From Candidatus Gastranaerophilales bacterium (GTDB lineage: Bacteria > Cyanobacteriota > Vampirovibrionia > Gastranaerophilales > Gastranaerophilaceae): DNA of 64,000 bases. A program made the position numbers and the translations under genes. Of this stretch, positions 46,002 to 53,724 are shown in pieces. Under the pieces are notes generated by a model, which was not told where the DNA came from, made no database searches, and was given only the letters and a program-made list of their open reading frames with translations. The number at the start of each line of letters is the position of its first letter. Position 1 is the stretch's first letter. The stretch is from NCBI GenBank assembly GCA_947589425.1, contig CANQAV010000001.1:1-64000 (forward strand). Direction: 5' to 3'.

Positions 46002-46559
46002 ATGGAAATTATTTTAGCAAGCGCCTCTCCGAGAAGAAAAGAAATCCTGGAAAAAGCAGGCTATGAAATAAAAATCATACCTTCAAATTATAAAGAAGGC
46101 ATATTAAACCAAAAATACAGTGATTATCTGGTTGAAAACTGCGCATATCAAAAAGCATTTGATGTCAAAACAAGAGGATACGAAAAAGATATAATCATTG
46201 GAGCGGATACCGTTGTTGTTTTAAACAATAAAATTCTGGGTAAGCCCGAAAATAAGCAGGATGCTTTTGATATGCTTAAATCTTTATCCGATAAAACGCA
46301 TTTTGTTGCAACTTCGATTTGCCTGATAAAAGGTAATAATGTAAAAATAGCGGTAGATAAAACTTTTGTAACTTTTAGAAAATTAACCGATAAAGAAATA
46401 AATGAATATATAAAAACAAAAAATCCTTTAGATAAAGCGGGAAGCTATGGAATTCAGGATATTGGCTTTGATTTTTATACAAAAATTGATGGCGAAATTG
46501 ATAACGTTATCGGTTTTCCTCTGAAATTGTTTGAATCAATGCTTGCTTTCTTCAATTAA
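46002..46559 (+). CDS. maf: Maf-like nucleotide pyrophosphatase
   Basis: A 185-residue protein starting at 46002; a longer frame would run back through the tsf terminator. It opens EIILASASPRRKEILEKAG, has the IIGADTVVVLNNKILGKP motif and ends with GSYGIQDIGF and GFPLKLFES. Maf proteins hydrolyse non-canonical or dTTP/UTP nucleotides and can slow septation. Its 3' end overlaps the convergent OppD-like gene by 24 bp. Substrate class (dTTP vs m7GTP) is not decided. Confidence 0.92.
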   Translation: MEIILASASPRRKEILEKAGYEIKIIPSNYKEGILNQKYSDYLVENCAYQKAFDVKTRGYEKDIIIGADTVVVLNNKILGKPENKQDAFDMLKSLSDKTHFVATSICLIKGNNVKIAVDKTFVTFRKLTDKEINEYIKTKNPLDKAGSYGIQDIGFDFYTKIDGEIDNVIGFPLKLFESMLAFFN

Positions 46560-47495
46560 ATGACATGCGCAAAAAGTTTCGTTATTTAATTTTAAAACGG
46601 GTTTTTGTTTTTTACAAATATCCATTGCACAATTACATCTCGGGTGAAATTTACATCCTTCAATAATCTCTGTAATTGGCGAAATTTGCCCTTTTATATT
46701 TTCAAGTTTTTTACCTCTTTTATCGGGAAGCGCTCCCAAAAGGGCTTTTGTATAAGGATGAAGCGGATTTTTAAAGAGAATATTACTTTTTGTACTTTCT
46801 ACAACATCACCCAAATACATAATCGTTACGCTGTCACAGTAATTTGAAACAATGGATAAATCATGGGTAATTAAAATCACGGTTTTACCCTCATTTTTTA
46901 ATTCCGAAATTAAATCCAAAATTGAATTTGAAATGCTTGCATCAAGCGCTGTTGTAGGCTCATCCGCTAAAATTAACTCGGAATTTGAAATTAATGCCAT
47001 AGAAATTATAATTCTTTGTTTCATACCGCCCGAAAGCTCATGAGGATATGACTTTAAAACAGTATCAATATTTTTTATTCTTGTTTTTTCAAGCGAAGTT
47101 TTAATAATTTCAAGAGCTTCATTTTTTGTTTTATTTTCAAGCGCCCTCACCTCAAGAAGCTGATTTTCAATTGTATACAAAGGATTTAAAGACATAAAAG
47201 GGTCTTGCGGAATAAGAGAAATTAATGTGCCTCTAATATTGCGCATTTTGTCCTGAGAAAAATTTAGAAGATTTTGGTTGAGAAAATTAATTTCGCCCGA
47301 TTTAACTTTTGCGTTTTTTGGAAGAAGATTTAAAATTGTATTTATAAAAACCGATTTACCGCATCCCGATTCGCCCGCAAGAGCGTGGATTTTAGCTTTT
47401 TCAAAAGACAAATTTATATTGTTTAGCGCATAATAAAAATTTTCATCAATATCAAAACCAACGCTTAAATTTTTAACTTCTAAAATATTTTCCAA
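46536..47495 (-). CDS. oligopeptide/dipeptide ABC transporter ATP-binding protein (OppD/DppD type)
   Basis: A 319-residue ATPase: Walker A GESGCGKS, Q-loop LIPQDPFMSLNP, signature LSGGMKQR, Walker B LILADEPTTALD and H-loop ITHDLS. The C-terminus has the oligopeptide-type extension with Cys residues (GCKFHPRCNCAMDICKKQKP). It would power uptake of peptides or nickel. No permease, binding protein or OppF partner is next to it, so the rest of the transporter must be elsewhere. Confidence 0.9.
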   Translation of the reverse strand: MENILEVKNLSVGFDIDENFYYALNNINLSFEKAKIHALAGESGCGKSVFINTILNLLPKNAKVKSGEINFLNQNLLNFSQDKMRNIRGTLISLIPQDPFMSLNPLYTIENQLLEVRALENKTKNEALEIIKTSLEKTRIKNIDTVLKSYPHELSGGMKQRIIISMALISNSELILADEPTTALDASISNSILDLISELKNEGKTVILITHDLSIVSNYCDSVTIMYLGDVVESTKSNILFKNPLHPYTKALLGALPDKRGKKLENIKGQISPITEIIEGCKFHPRCNCAMDICKKQKPVLKLNNETFCACHLIEESKH

Positions 47496-47586
47496 TTTTT
47501 CCCCTTAAACTAAAGGGATTATAACATATTTAAAATTAAATATAAATTGCTCTGCAAAATAATATTTTCAAGTGTTTTATTGAAGT

Positions 47587-48153
47587 ATGAAGATAAATAA
47601 ATTAAATTTAATACCCTTTGAAAAACAACTTAAAGCCGCATGCGCCGTTCTTAAAAACGGGGTAAGCAAGGAATGTAAAATATATAGAATTAGCTATGAA
47701 GAAGATAAGGATTATTATAAAAAAGAAGAAACAATTAACGACTGGGAAGACTGCGGATTGTGGGAAACGCACAGGTTATGGTTTGAAAAAAATTTATTAA
47801 AAGATGATACCTATGTGCTTGAAAGCGAAAATAAACCAATCGGCATTACCCATGTCATAACAAAAAACGGTAAAAAATCAATTAATACACTTGCAAAATG
47901 CCCTAAATCAGATGAAAGAGGATATAAATATATAGGAGAAACTCTTGTAGCATACCTTGCACGTCTTTGCAAACAAACGGGAAAAACAACATTGATTGTT
48001 CCGCACTGGTTTAAAAGTGCGGAAAAATTCTATGTTAATAAATGCGGTTTCAAAAATGTTGATAATTGTCTTTGTTTAGATGAAGAAGGTCTTGATAAAC
48101 TTATCAGCCAAAATGAAAGCCATACCGGAAAAAAACTTGAAATAACAGGCTAA
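47587..48153 (+). CDS. GNAT-like protein, paralog 1
   Basis: A 188-residue protein. The second half resembles the GNAT acetyltransferase fold: a beta strand with GITHVITKNG, then SDERGYKYIGETLVAYLARL in the place of the acetyl-CoA pyrophosphate loop and helix, and SAEKFYVNKCGFKN, the typical (F)YxKxGF end. The opening is MKINKLNLIPFEKQLKA. It is the closer relative of the gene 3 bp downstream; both share the N-terminal layout and a HTG(K/E)K(L/I)(E/D) end. The acceptor is unknown, and the loop lacks the classic Q/R-x-x-G-x-G/A form, so activity is uncertain. Confidence 0.65.
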   Translation: MKINKLNLIPFEKQLKAACAVLKNGVSKECKIYRISYEEDKDYYKKEETINDWEDCGLWETHRLWFEKNLLKDDTYVLESENKPIGITHVITKNGKKSINTLAKCPKSDERGYKYIGETLVAYLARLCKQTGKTTLIVPHWFKSAEKFYVNKCGFKNVDNCLCLDEEGLDKLISQNESHTGKKLEITG

Positions 48154-48155
48154 AT

Positions 48156-48728
48156 ATGAAAATCAACAAAATAAATAATTTATTATTTGAAAAAAAATTA
48201 AAGGCGAATTGCACCGTATTAAAAGACGGAGCAAAATACCCCTGTAAAATATATGAAATAAATACTCAAGAGGATAGTGACTATTTTAAAAACAATTCAA
48301 TAAATACAAACTGGGATAAATCCGGATTTTGGCTGAATATGGAGCGTAATTTCAATAAATATTACCCGAAACAAAAAACTTATGTCATAGAAGACAATAA
48401 AGAATGTCTGGGCTTTATTGATACCGAAATAAACAATAAAGGACAAAAAATAGAATACATTGAAAGCCAGCCTAAAAGCGGCAAAAGAGGTTTTAAATAT
48501 ATCGGTGAAACCATTTTGGCATTTTTAGCAAATGAAGCGCAAAGATATAATATTCCAAAAATTTATATTGACTGCTGGCTTGAAGAAGCCGAAGGGTTTT
48601 ATCATAAATGCGGATTTGAAGGCGGAGAAAGCGACTACAGCAGTTTTTTTATTCAAAATCCGAATTACGGGAAAATTATTGAACAGAACTATCGACACAC
48701 GGGCGAAAAAATAGATTACACCTTTTGA
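48156..48728 (+). CDS. GNAT-like protein, paralog 2
   Basis: A 190-residue paralog of the preceding gene. The shared features are MKINKINNLLFEKKLKANC at the start, SGKRGFKYIGETILAFLANEA in the middle, EAEGFYHKCGFEGG and the HTGEKIDY end. Identity to paralog 1 is clear but moderate, so the duplication is not recent. The two are almost certainly co-transcribed (2-bp gap). The end overlaps the convergent CoA-activase-like gene by 13 bp. Confidence 0.65.
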   Translation: MKINKINNLLFEKKLKANCTVLKDGAKYPCKIYEINTQEDSDYFKNNSINTNWDKSGFWLNMERNFNKYYPKQKTYVIEDNKECLGFIDTEINNKGQKIEYIESQPKSGKRGFKYIGETILAFLANEAQRYNIPKIYIDCWLEEAEGFYHKCGFEGGESDYSSFFIQNPNYGKIIEQNYRHTGEKIDYTF

Positions 48729-49858
48729 GGAGTCTTGTTTTCTTCGATTTTAGCTTTCATTTTCTTTCTTCTCATCAAATCAACAAAAGCTTCAAGCCTT
48801 GTAATATAGCCGGCACGTCCCGTTTGTTCATCCATAATCAAAGACAATATCGGCAAATTTACATCTTCTCTCATTTTAGGAAATATATTCTGGCTCATAA
48901 TTTCAGGCATACATGTAAAAGGCGACACGTGAATTAAACCATCAATATTTCTTTCTTTTGCATATAAAACATCGCTAACACACTCAAGTGCATCTCCACC
49001 TATATCACGCATCAAATAAGGCTTTGCAAGTCTGTATGCACGCTCAAGATGAGTTTCGCCTTTTTTGAACATTTTTGGAATAATGGCATCTTTTAAAAAT
49101 GAAGAAACCGTTAAAGACCTGCGCACTTGAACACCCATAGCGCCAAGCTCACGCTCCATATTTTGGTTTGAAAACTCGTCGTTAACAATATAAATTTCGC
49201 CCGTTAAATCAACTTTTAAAACATCTTTATTTTTGTCTATTTCAGTGCTTGAAATGCCCTTTAGCCCGTTTTTCAAAGCATTTCTAAGCTCTTTCATATT
49301 GTTTGCTTTTCTGATTTCATTAATTGCTCTATTGAAAGCCTTTTCGCTGTCGCCGATATGAATTTCACGAGCCCTGTAATATGAAAGAAAGCTTTGCAAT
49401 TCATCAATTGCAAACACTGTTCTAACCGCCATATATATAGCGTTTAAGATTTTAAAATAATTTTTTGACCCGCTTATTCGGCTCATATAGTCAATCATTC
49501 CCAAAAAACCGTCATAAAGGTTTAATTCAATGTAATTCGCTTTATATCCGAGCTCTTTTAAAACTTGCGCAATATTTCTTCCGTATTCGCCAAGACGGCA
49601 GATGCCCGGCGAAGCAATCATTGAAACATAATCAACGCCGCCTTCAATCGCTTCTATAAAATTTCCGAGAATTAATTTGTAAGGAAGACAAATCGCCTCA
49701 GGCGAATTTTTAGTGCCTAAAGACAATGTTTTTTTACTTGTGTAAGGAGGAATATAAGGCTCAACCCCCATTTTTTTAAGCGCCATTTCCCATGCGACAT
49801 AAATTGTTCCCATGTGAGGAAAAGCAACTTTTATTTTTTTGTTTTCAATCTTTTTCAT
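48716..49858 (-). CDS. CoA-activase-related protein (2-hydroxyacyl-CoA dehydratase component-like)
   Basis: A 380-residue protein from the ATG at 49858. KVAFPHMGTIYVAWEMALKKMG, NSPEAICLPYKLILGN, IASPGICRLGEYG and HVSPFTCMPEIMSQNIFPK match the family of acyl-CoA dehydratase activase-related proteins (DUF2229/HgdB-like), with Cys residues that could bind an iron-sulfur cluster. Function is unproven across the family. The ATP-binding BcrAD-type activase half seen in large fused members is absent. The ATG is six bases after a TATAAT on the minus strand; no ribosome site is present. Confidence 0.8.
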   Translation of the reverse strand: MKKIENKKIKVAFPHMGTIYVAWEMALKKMGVEPYIPPYTSKKTLSLGTKNSPEAICLPYKLILGNFIEAIEGGVDYVSMIASPGICRLGEYGRNIAQVLKELGYKANYIELNLYDGFLGMIDYMSRISGSKNYFKILNAIYMAVRTVFAIDELQSFLSYYRAREIHIGDSEKAFNRAINEIRKANNMKELRNALKNGLKGISSTEIDKNKDVLKVDLTGEIYIVNDEFSNQNMERELGAMGVQVRRSLTVSSFLKDAIIPKMFKKGETHLERAYRLAKPYLMRDIGGDALECVSDVLYAKERNIDGLIHVSPFTCMPEIMSQNIFPKMREDVNLPILSLIMDEQTGRAGYITRLEAFVDLMRRKKMKAKIEENKTPQKV

Positions 49859-49864
49859 AACTAA

Positions 49865-49870
49865 ATTATA
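49865..49870 (-). promoter_or_regulatory. -10 box placed for a leaderless transcript
   Basis: TATAAT on the minus strand lies six bases upstream of the ATG at 49858, directly after the rplL terminator. The layout is the same as before maf. Confidence 0.4.
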
Positions 49871-49886
49871 CAATAAAAAAATATAT

Positions 49887-49911
49887 AAAAAACCCGCACT
49901 GGAAGTGCGGG
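49887..49911 (-). terminator. terminator of rplJ-rplL
   Basis: CCCGCACT pairs with AGTGCGGG around TCC and is followed on the minus strand by a run of T. Confidence 0.9.
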
Positions 49912-49935
49912 AATTTTATTTTAATAAAACCAAAA

Positions 49936-50316
49936 CTATTTGATTTCAACAGTAGCGCCTGCTTCTTCAAATTTAGCTTTAAGTTCTTTTGCTTCTTCCG
50001 GTTTAATGTTTTCTTTAATTGGTTTCGGAGCACCTTCAACAAGGTCTTTAGCATCTTTTAAACCTAAAGCTGTGATTTCACGAACTAATTTAATTACGTT
50101 GATTTTGTTAGCACCTGCATTTGCTAAGATTAATGATACTTCGGAAGGTGCTTCTTCACTTGCAGCTTCAGCAGCACCTGCAGCGGGAGCGGCAGCAACT
50201 GCGACAGGAGCGGCAGCAGATACTCCAAATTTTTCTTCCATAGCTTTAACTAATTCAGCAGCTTCGATTAATGTTAATTTTTCAATTGATTCTAAAATTG
50301 TTTCTACGTTACTCAT
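49936..50316 (-). CDS. rplL: 50S ribosomal protein L7/L12
   Basis: A 126-residue protein with an N-terminal dimerisation domain ([23 protein letters not shown]), an Ala/Pro-rich hinge and a C-terminal factor-binding domain ([29 protein letters not shown]). It forms the flexible stalk that recruits translation GTPases. It follows rplJ by 41 bp. Confidence 0.98.
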   Translation of the reverse strand: MSNVETILESIEKLTLIEAAELVKAMEEKFGVSAAAPVAVAAAPAAGAAEAASEEAPSEVSLILANAGANKINVIKLVREITALGLKDAKDLVEGAPKPIKENIKPEEAKELKAKFEEAGATVEIK

Positions 50317-50357
50317 TTTATTTACCTTTCATATTATATTTGTATAACCGTTTCAGC

Positions 50358-50879
50358 CTAAGCTGATTTTTTATCTCTAACCGCAGCAACCGCTCTTACA
50401 AGAGCCGACATAACTCCGTTGATAGAGTATACTATGCCGCTTGCAGGCGAATTGATTGAGCCGAGAATTTTTGCGTAAAGTTCTTCTTTTGAAGGCATTG
50501 ATGCAAGTTTTTTAGCATCATCCGCACATAAAAGTTTTCCGTCTAAAACAGCACCTAAAATTTCACCTTTTTTATTGTCTTTGATGAATTTTGCCAAAAT
50601 TTTTGCTGCGCTAACTTCATCTGAGCAGCCAAATGCGATAGCGGTAGGTCCTTGCATTAATTCGGAAATTGCTTCAAATTTAGTGTCTTTTACAGCAACC
50701 TTGCATAAAGTATTTTTTGTAACCGTAAGGTCGGAATTTTGAGCTTGAAGAGCACGTCTTAGTTCGGTAATTTCTTCAACAGAAAGACCTCGATAGTCTG
50801 TTACAACAGCAACTTTAGCATTTTCGAATTGTTTTTTATAGTGCTCAATTTTTTCGTTTTTAAATTCTTTTGTTGCCAT
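50358..50879 (-). CDS. rplJ: 50S ribosomal protein L10
   Basis: A 173-residue protein. VAVVTDYRGLSVEEITELRRALQ and the VTKNTLCKVA region are typical; a C-terminal helix binds L7/L12 dimers. It is the stalk base and the known repressor of its own operon via the mRNA leader. AAGGAGAAAATAGC precedes the start. rplK and rplA are not adjacent, so rplJL is a separate unit here. Confidence 0.97.
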   Translation of the reverse strand: MATKEFKNEKIEHYKKQFENAKVAVVTDYRGLSVEEITELRRALQAQNSDLTVTKNTLCKVAVKDTKFEAISELMQGPTAIAFGCSDEVSAAKILAKFIKDNKKGEILGAVLDGKLLCADDAKKLASMPSKEELYAKILGSINSPASGIVYSINGVMSALVRAVAAVRDKKSA

Positions 50880-51033
50880 TTTAAGCTATTTTCTCCTTTC
50901 TTAAAAACTTCGCTAAAACTAAAAAAGTTTTGCGAGTACGTACGCAAAACAGCTCAAAATAAGTATTTAAATTTTACTCTTTTGACCTGAGCCGGATATT
51001 AAGATTAAAAAATCACCGACCTTCTTTGGTACC
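50880..51033 (-). promoter_or_regulatory. rplJ 5' leader (L10-leader-like)
   Basis: About 150 bases of untranslated leader lie between the promoter and rplJ. It contains paired segments (GGTCGG ... CCGGCTC) in the upper part and a terminator-like hairpin below. L10 binding to such leaders is well known from other bacteria; the match here is by position and general form only. Confidence 0.55.
50919..50950 (-). terminator. attenuator hairpin in the rplJ leader
   Basis: On the minus strand GTTTTGCG pairs with CGCAAAAC (loop TACGTACT) and is followed by six T. It stands ~45 bases before the rplJ start, where premature termination would cut rplJL expression. Confidence 0.7.
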
Positions 51034-51038
51034 CTTTG

Positions 51039-51066
51039 ATAATACAATATCAATCCCCTTTGTCAA
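51039..51066 (-). promoter_or_regulatory. promoter of rplJ-rplL
   Basis: On the minus strand: consensus TTGACA (51061-51066), a 16-base spacer, and TATTAT (51039-51044). Confidence 0.75.
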
Positions 51067-51246
51067 GGAAAGCCTATTAAATTGTTCTTAACATAAGTTA
51101 ATATATTCTAAAAATTTAGCAATTATTTTTTTCAGGATATTTTTTTAACACGTGAAATATTTACATTCATAAAAGTTAATAATTTACGGGTAGAGGCTTT
51201 ATTTCAAAAATAAAGCATGATACAATTACATCTCTGGTTGAGGTAT

Positions 51247-51867
51247 ATGCAAACACTAAAAGAAAAAGTTATTAAAGACGCACATTTAAGACGGTATTCC
51301 GACTTAATTTCAAAGATTGCCAAAGTCGAATACAAATCTATGGGAGCACAGCATTTAATTGAATTTGAAGAACTTATTAACATAGGTTTTCAAACAATTA
51401 ATATCTTGTGCGAACAAAAAGATTTCGCAACTTATAACGAGTCTTATTTGTCTACTGCAATCAAATGGGCAATCAGAAACGAACTGCGTAACCGATACAG
51501 GTGGTATGGGGTAAGGCAAAACAAACTTCAGGATGAAAATGAAGCAAATGAACTTCGTGAAGCAATATATAAATCTATATTGTCAGCGGATGAAATGGGC
51601 GAAGCCGAAAACAATTTTGAAATAAGAGACATAAGAAAAACGCCCGAAGAAGATTGCGAATTTTCAATGCTCCAAGCATCAATCAAATCAGCTGTAATGA
51701 CCCTGCCGAAACGTGAAAGAGAGCTTATTGAATCCAAATTTTACAGAGAAAAGAAGCTCCACGAACTTTCGGATGAATTTGAAATTTCACCCAGCAGAAT
51801 TTCAAGAATTATCAAATCAGGGCTGGATAAAATCAAAGATGAATTAATAAAAAGCGAAGTAATTTAA
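51247..51867 (+). CDS. sigma-70-family RNA polymerase sigma factor
   Basis: A 206-residue protein from the ATG at 51247, which follows GAGGTAT; an ATG at 51217 would add ten residues but has no ribosome site. Region 2 is recognisable (EFEELINIGFQTI, then STAIKWAIRNELRNRYRWYG). Region 4 is clear (LPKRERELIESKFYREKKLHELSDEF, then ISPSRISRIIKSGLDKIKDEL), with its helix-turn-helix for the -35 element. Region 3 is short and acidic. It is an alternative sigma factor; no anti-sigma gene is adjacent. Confidence 0.82.
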   Translation: MQTLKEKVIKDAHLRRYSDLISKIAKVEYKSMGAQHLIEFEELINIGFQTINILCEQKDFATYNESYLSTAIKWAIRNELRNRYRWYGVRQNKLQDENEANELREAIYKSILSADEMGEAENNFEIRDIRKTPEEDCEFSMLQASIKSAVMTLPKRERELIESKFYREKKLHELSDEFEISPSRISRIIKSGLDKIKDELIKSEVI

Positions 51868-51880
51868 ACTTCGCTTTTTT
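51851..51880. terminator. terminator shared by the sigma gene and the convergent ORF
   Basis: AAAGCGAAGT pairs with ACTTCGCTTT; A and T runs on both sides allow both directions. It overlaps the last codons of the sigma gene. Confidence 0.8.
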
Positions 51881-52325
51881 ATTTATCAAAATAAACCGTT
51901 GAAAAAACATAGCCTTGTCTTTGTTTTTTTTGCATAAAAATTGAATTTGAAATCAAATATTCAACATATTTTGAAAAATTGTCAATGCTTATTCTGATTT
52001 CAGCCATATCCTTTTCAGCTTCGCTCATTTCATTGTCGAGTTTTTCCATATTTCTTACAATTCTGAATAAAAAATCACTATAAGATTCACATGCAAATAT
52101 TTCGGGTCTTTTTTCGTATTGCATCAGTGTCAAATTTAAAAGTCTTATTTTATCGGAAGTTAAATCAAGTCTGTTCATAATATATCCTGCTTCAAAAACA
52201 GTAATATTTCTAATTCGCAGAATTTGGTAAATATACTTTTTATTTTTAGTTTTGGCATTGCAAAGAATATTTTCAATATCATCTTTACTAAAATGCATAT
52301 CAAATCCAAAGGGCGAAAATCTCAT
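51879..52325 (-). CDS. unknown protein (148 residues)
   Basis: It opens MRFSPFGFDMHFSKDDIENIL, with an F-G-F box at residues 6-8. The rest is helical and charged (NMEKLDNEMSEAEKDMAEIRISI looks like a coiled coil). No signal, membrane or enzyme motif is present. A winged-helix-like start (DDIENILCNAKTKNKKYIYQIL, ITVFEAGYIMNRLDL) is possible but unproven. It is upstream-adjacent to the convergent sigma factor. Confidence 0.6.
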   Translation of the reverse strand: MRFSPFGFDMHFSKDDIENILCNAKTKNKKYIYQILRIRNITVFEAGYIMNRLDLTSDKIRLLNLTLMQYEKRPEIFACESYSDFLFRIVRNMEKLDNEMSEAEKDMAEIRISIDNFSKYVEYLISNSIFMQKKQRQGYVFSTVYFDK

Positions 52326-52391
52326 AACTAACTTCCTTTAACAGAAAACTTAATAATTATTTTAATAAAGTAAATTTTTTAAAAAAAATTG

Positions 52392-53087
52392 CTAATACAT
52401 TTCAATTATCTTCTGTATCGAAGAATGCGCCAAGTCATATATTTCGTCCAATTCTTTTTTGTTAAAAGGGGCACCTTCAGCAGTTGTCTGAAATTCAATA
52501 ATTTTACCCGACTTTGTTAAAACAATATTTGAATCTGCCTGTGCGTTTGAATCTTCGTCATAGCATAAATCAACCATTACTTCATTATTGACAATTCCCG
52601 CCGAAATTGCTCCAACAGGCTCTATTATTGGATTTTTTTCAATTATTCCTTCTTTTAACATTTTCTCAAGCATGATTGACAGTGCTACAAAACCTCCGCA
52701 GATTGAAGCAGTTCTTGTACCCCCGTCAGCTTGAATAACGTCGGCATCAATTGTTATAGTCTTACCTTTGATTAAATTTAAGTCAAGGCATGCCCTTAAA
52801 GACCTTCCTATTAACCTTTGGATTTCTTGAGTTCTTCCCGAGAGCTTAGTTCTTTCTCTTTGGCATCTTTGATGCGTACTTGAAGGCAAAAGAGAATATT
52901 CTGCGCTTAACCAGCCTTGAGAGGAGTCTTTATCCATCCATTTCGGAATGGCTTCTTCATAACTTGCGCAAACAAGAACTTGAGTATCTCCAAATACGGT
53001 CAAAACAGAGCCCAAGGCATGTTTTGTATAATTTTTAATAAATTTTATCGGTCTTAATTCATTGTTTTTTCTGCCGTCATTTCTCAT
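52392..53087 (-). CDS. rph: ribonuclease PH
   Basis: A 231-residue enzyme. The start at 53087 (MRNDGRKNNELRP) follows GGGGGACTTTT; a frame from 53105 includes that site and is rejected. GSVLTVFGDTQVLVCAS, GWLSAEYSLLPSSTHQR, IQRLIGRSLRACLDL, DADVIQADGGTRTASICG and EFQTTAEGAPF are family signatures. It trims tRNA 3' ends by phosphorolysis, feeding the CCA-adding enzyme. Confidence 0.96.
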   Translation of the reverse strand: MRNDGRKNNELRPIKFIKNYTKHALGSVLTVFGDTQVLVCASYEEAIPKWMDKDSSQGWLSAEYSLLPSSTHQRCQRERTKLSGRTQEIQRLIGRSLRACLDLNLIKGKTITIDADVIQADGGTRTASICGGFVALSIMLEKMLKEGIIEKNPIIEPVGAISAGIVNNEVMVDLCYDEDSNAQADSNIVLTKSGKIIEFQTTAEGAPFNKKELDEIYDLAHSSIQKIIEMY

Positions 53088-53218
53088 AAAAGTCCCCCTT
53101 TGCATAATTATAATATTCTAACATATTTTACAATTTTGAATTGTCATAAAATCTAATTTAATTCAAATGAAAAAAATTTATATTATTATAGTAAATCCTC
53201 AACTCTTCTGATTGCTAT

Positions 53219-53243
53219 GCCCCTGCTTTGCAGGGCTTTTTTT
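53219..53243 (+). terminator. terminator-like hairpin at the edge of the GC-rich island
   Basis: CCCTGC (53221-53226) pairs with GCAGGG (53230-53235), loop TTT, then seven T. No plus-strand gene ends here. Confidence 0.6.
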
Positions 53244-53246
53244 AAT

Positions 53247-53276
53247 CCCGAGCCAAGTAAGCTTAGATTGCAGGGC
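53247..53276 (+). repeat. 30-bp direct repeat, copy 1
   Basis: Starts CCCGAGCCAAGTAAGC and ends TTGCAGGGC; identical to 53404-53433. The following bases are also similar (GCGAACGACGGCGAGGGCAT versus ACGAACGAATGCGAGGGCAT). Confidence 0.95.
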
Positions 53277-53403
53277 AATCTTAGCGAACGACGGCGAGGG
53301 CATAGGTGTGTGGAGCACACGCACGGCAAGCGTGGAGCTTGACGGGCTTGTGCGTAATCCGTACCATGGCGACGTGGAAATCTCCGATTTCCTCAGGAGC
53401 AAA

Positions 53404-53433
53404 CCCGAGCCAAGTAAGCTTAGATTGCAGGGC
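53404..53433 (+). repeat. 30-bp direct repeat, copy 2
   Basis: Perfect copy of 53247-53276, 157 bp downstream, within the same island. Confidence 0.95.
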
Positions 53434-53639
53434 GAACTTGACGAACGAATGCGAGGGCATTAAAGTTTGCGAAGCCCGTGACGGCAGACCGTTGAGGTCC
53501 GGCGGGCAGGGCGAAGACATTTCTATGGCGCTTGAATGACAAAGAAAAAAATAAAAAAGTAAATATAAAAAAACAAAACTTTAAGTTATGTTACATTTCA
53601 TATTTATAAGTTATATATATAGCGCATAAGGGCATTATA

Positions 53640-53724
53640 AAAGTACAAGTTGTTCTCTTTTCCACTCCTTCCTCCATATGCAGATTTTTATAACGATAAT
53701 CCGAATTTTATTCGGATTTTTTTT
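53640..53724 (+). ncRNA. candidate small RNA with anti-Shine-Dalgarno stretch
   Basis: A plus-strand terminator (AATCCGAA paired with TTCGGATT, then eight T, 53698-53724) stands where no plus-strand gene exists. Upstream lies a pyrimidine-rich run with ACTCCTTCCTCC (53664-53675), complementary to ribosome-binding sites. TATATATA at ~53612-53620 could be the -10 region. The 5' end is a guess. The terminator is clear; the RNA itself is inferred. Confidence 0.4.
53698..53724 (+). terminator. plus-strand terminator with no gene upstream
   Basis: Stem AATCCGAA/TTCGGATT with loop TTTTA and eight T. It overlaps the end of the minus-strand gene, for which it has no T run. Confidence 0.8.

Larger units (their letters stand above)
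53219..53540. other. GC-rich intergenic island of unknown nature
   Basis: About 320 bases with clearly higher G+C than the surrounding genome (line 53341-53400 is 34 of 60 G/C) and no convincing gene. It contains two copies of a 30-bp repeat and several motifs (CGAACGACGGCG, CAGGAGCAAA, ATGGCGCTTGAA) that also occur near 25.85-25.95 kb. Open frames through it look like chance results of composition. It could be a mobile repeat, a decayed insertion or a structured RNA. Confidence 0.6.

Noticed and set aside
53199-53539. Four overlapping ORFs in the GC-rich island
   Set aside because: Long frames arise on both strands because stop codons are rare in GC-rich text; there is no ribosome site and the repeats cut across the frames.
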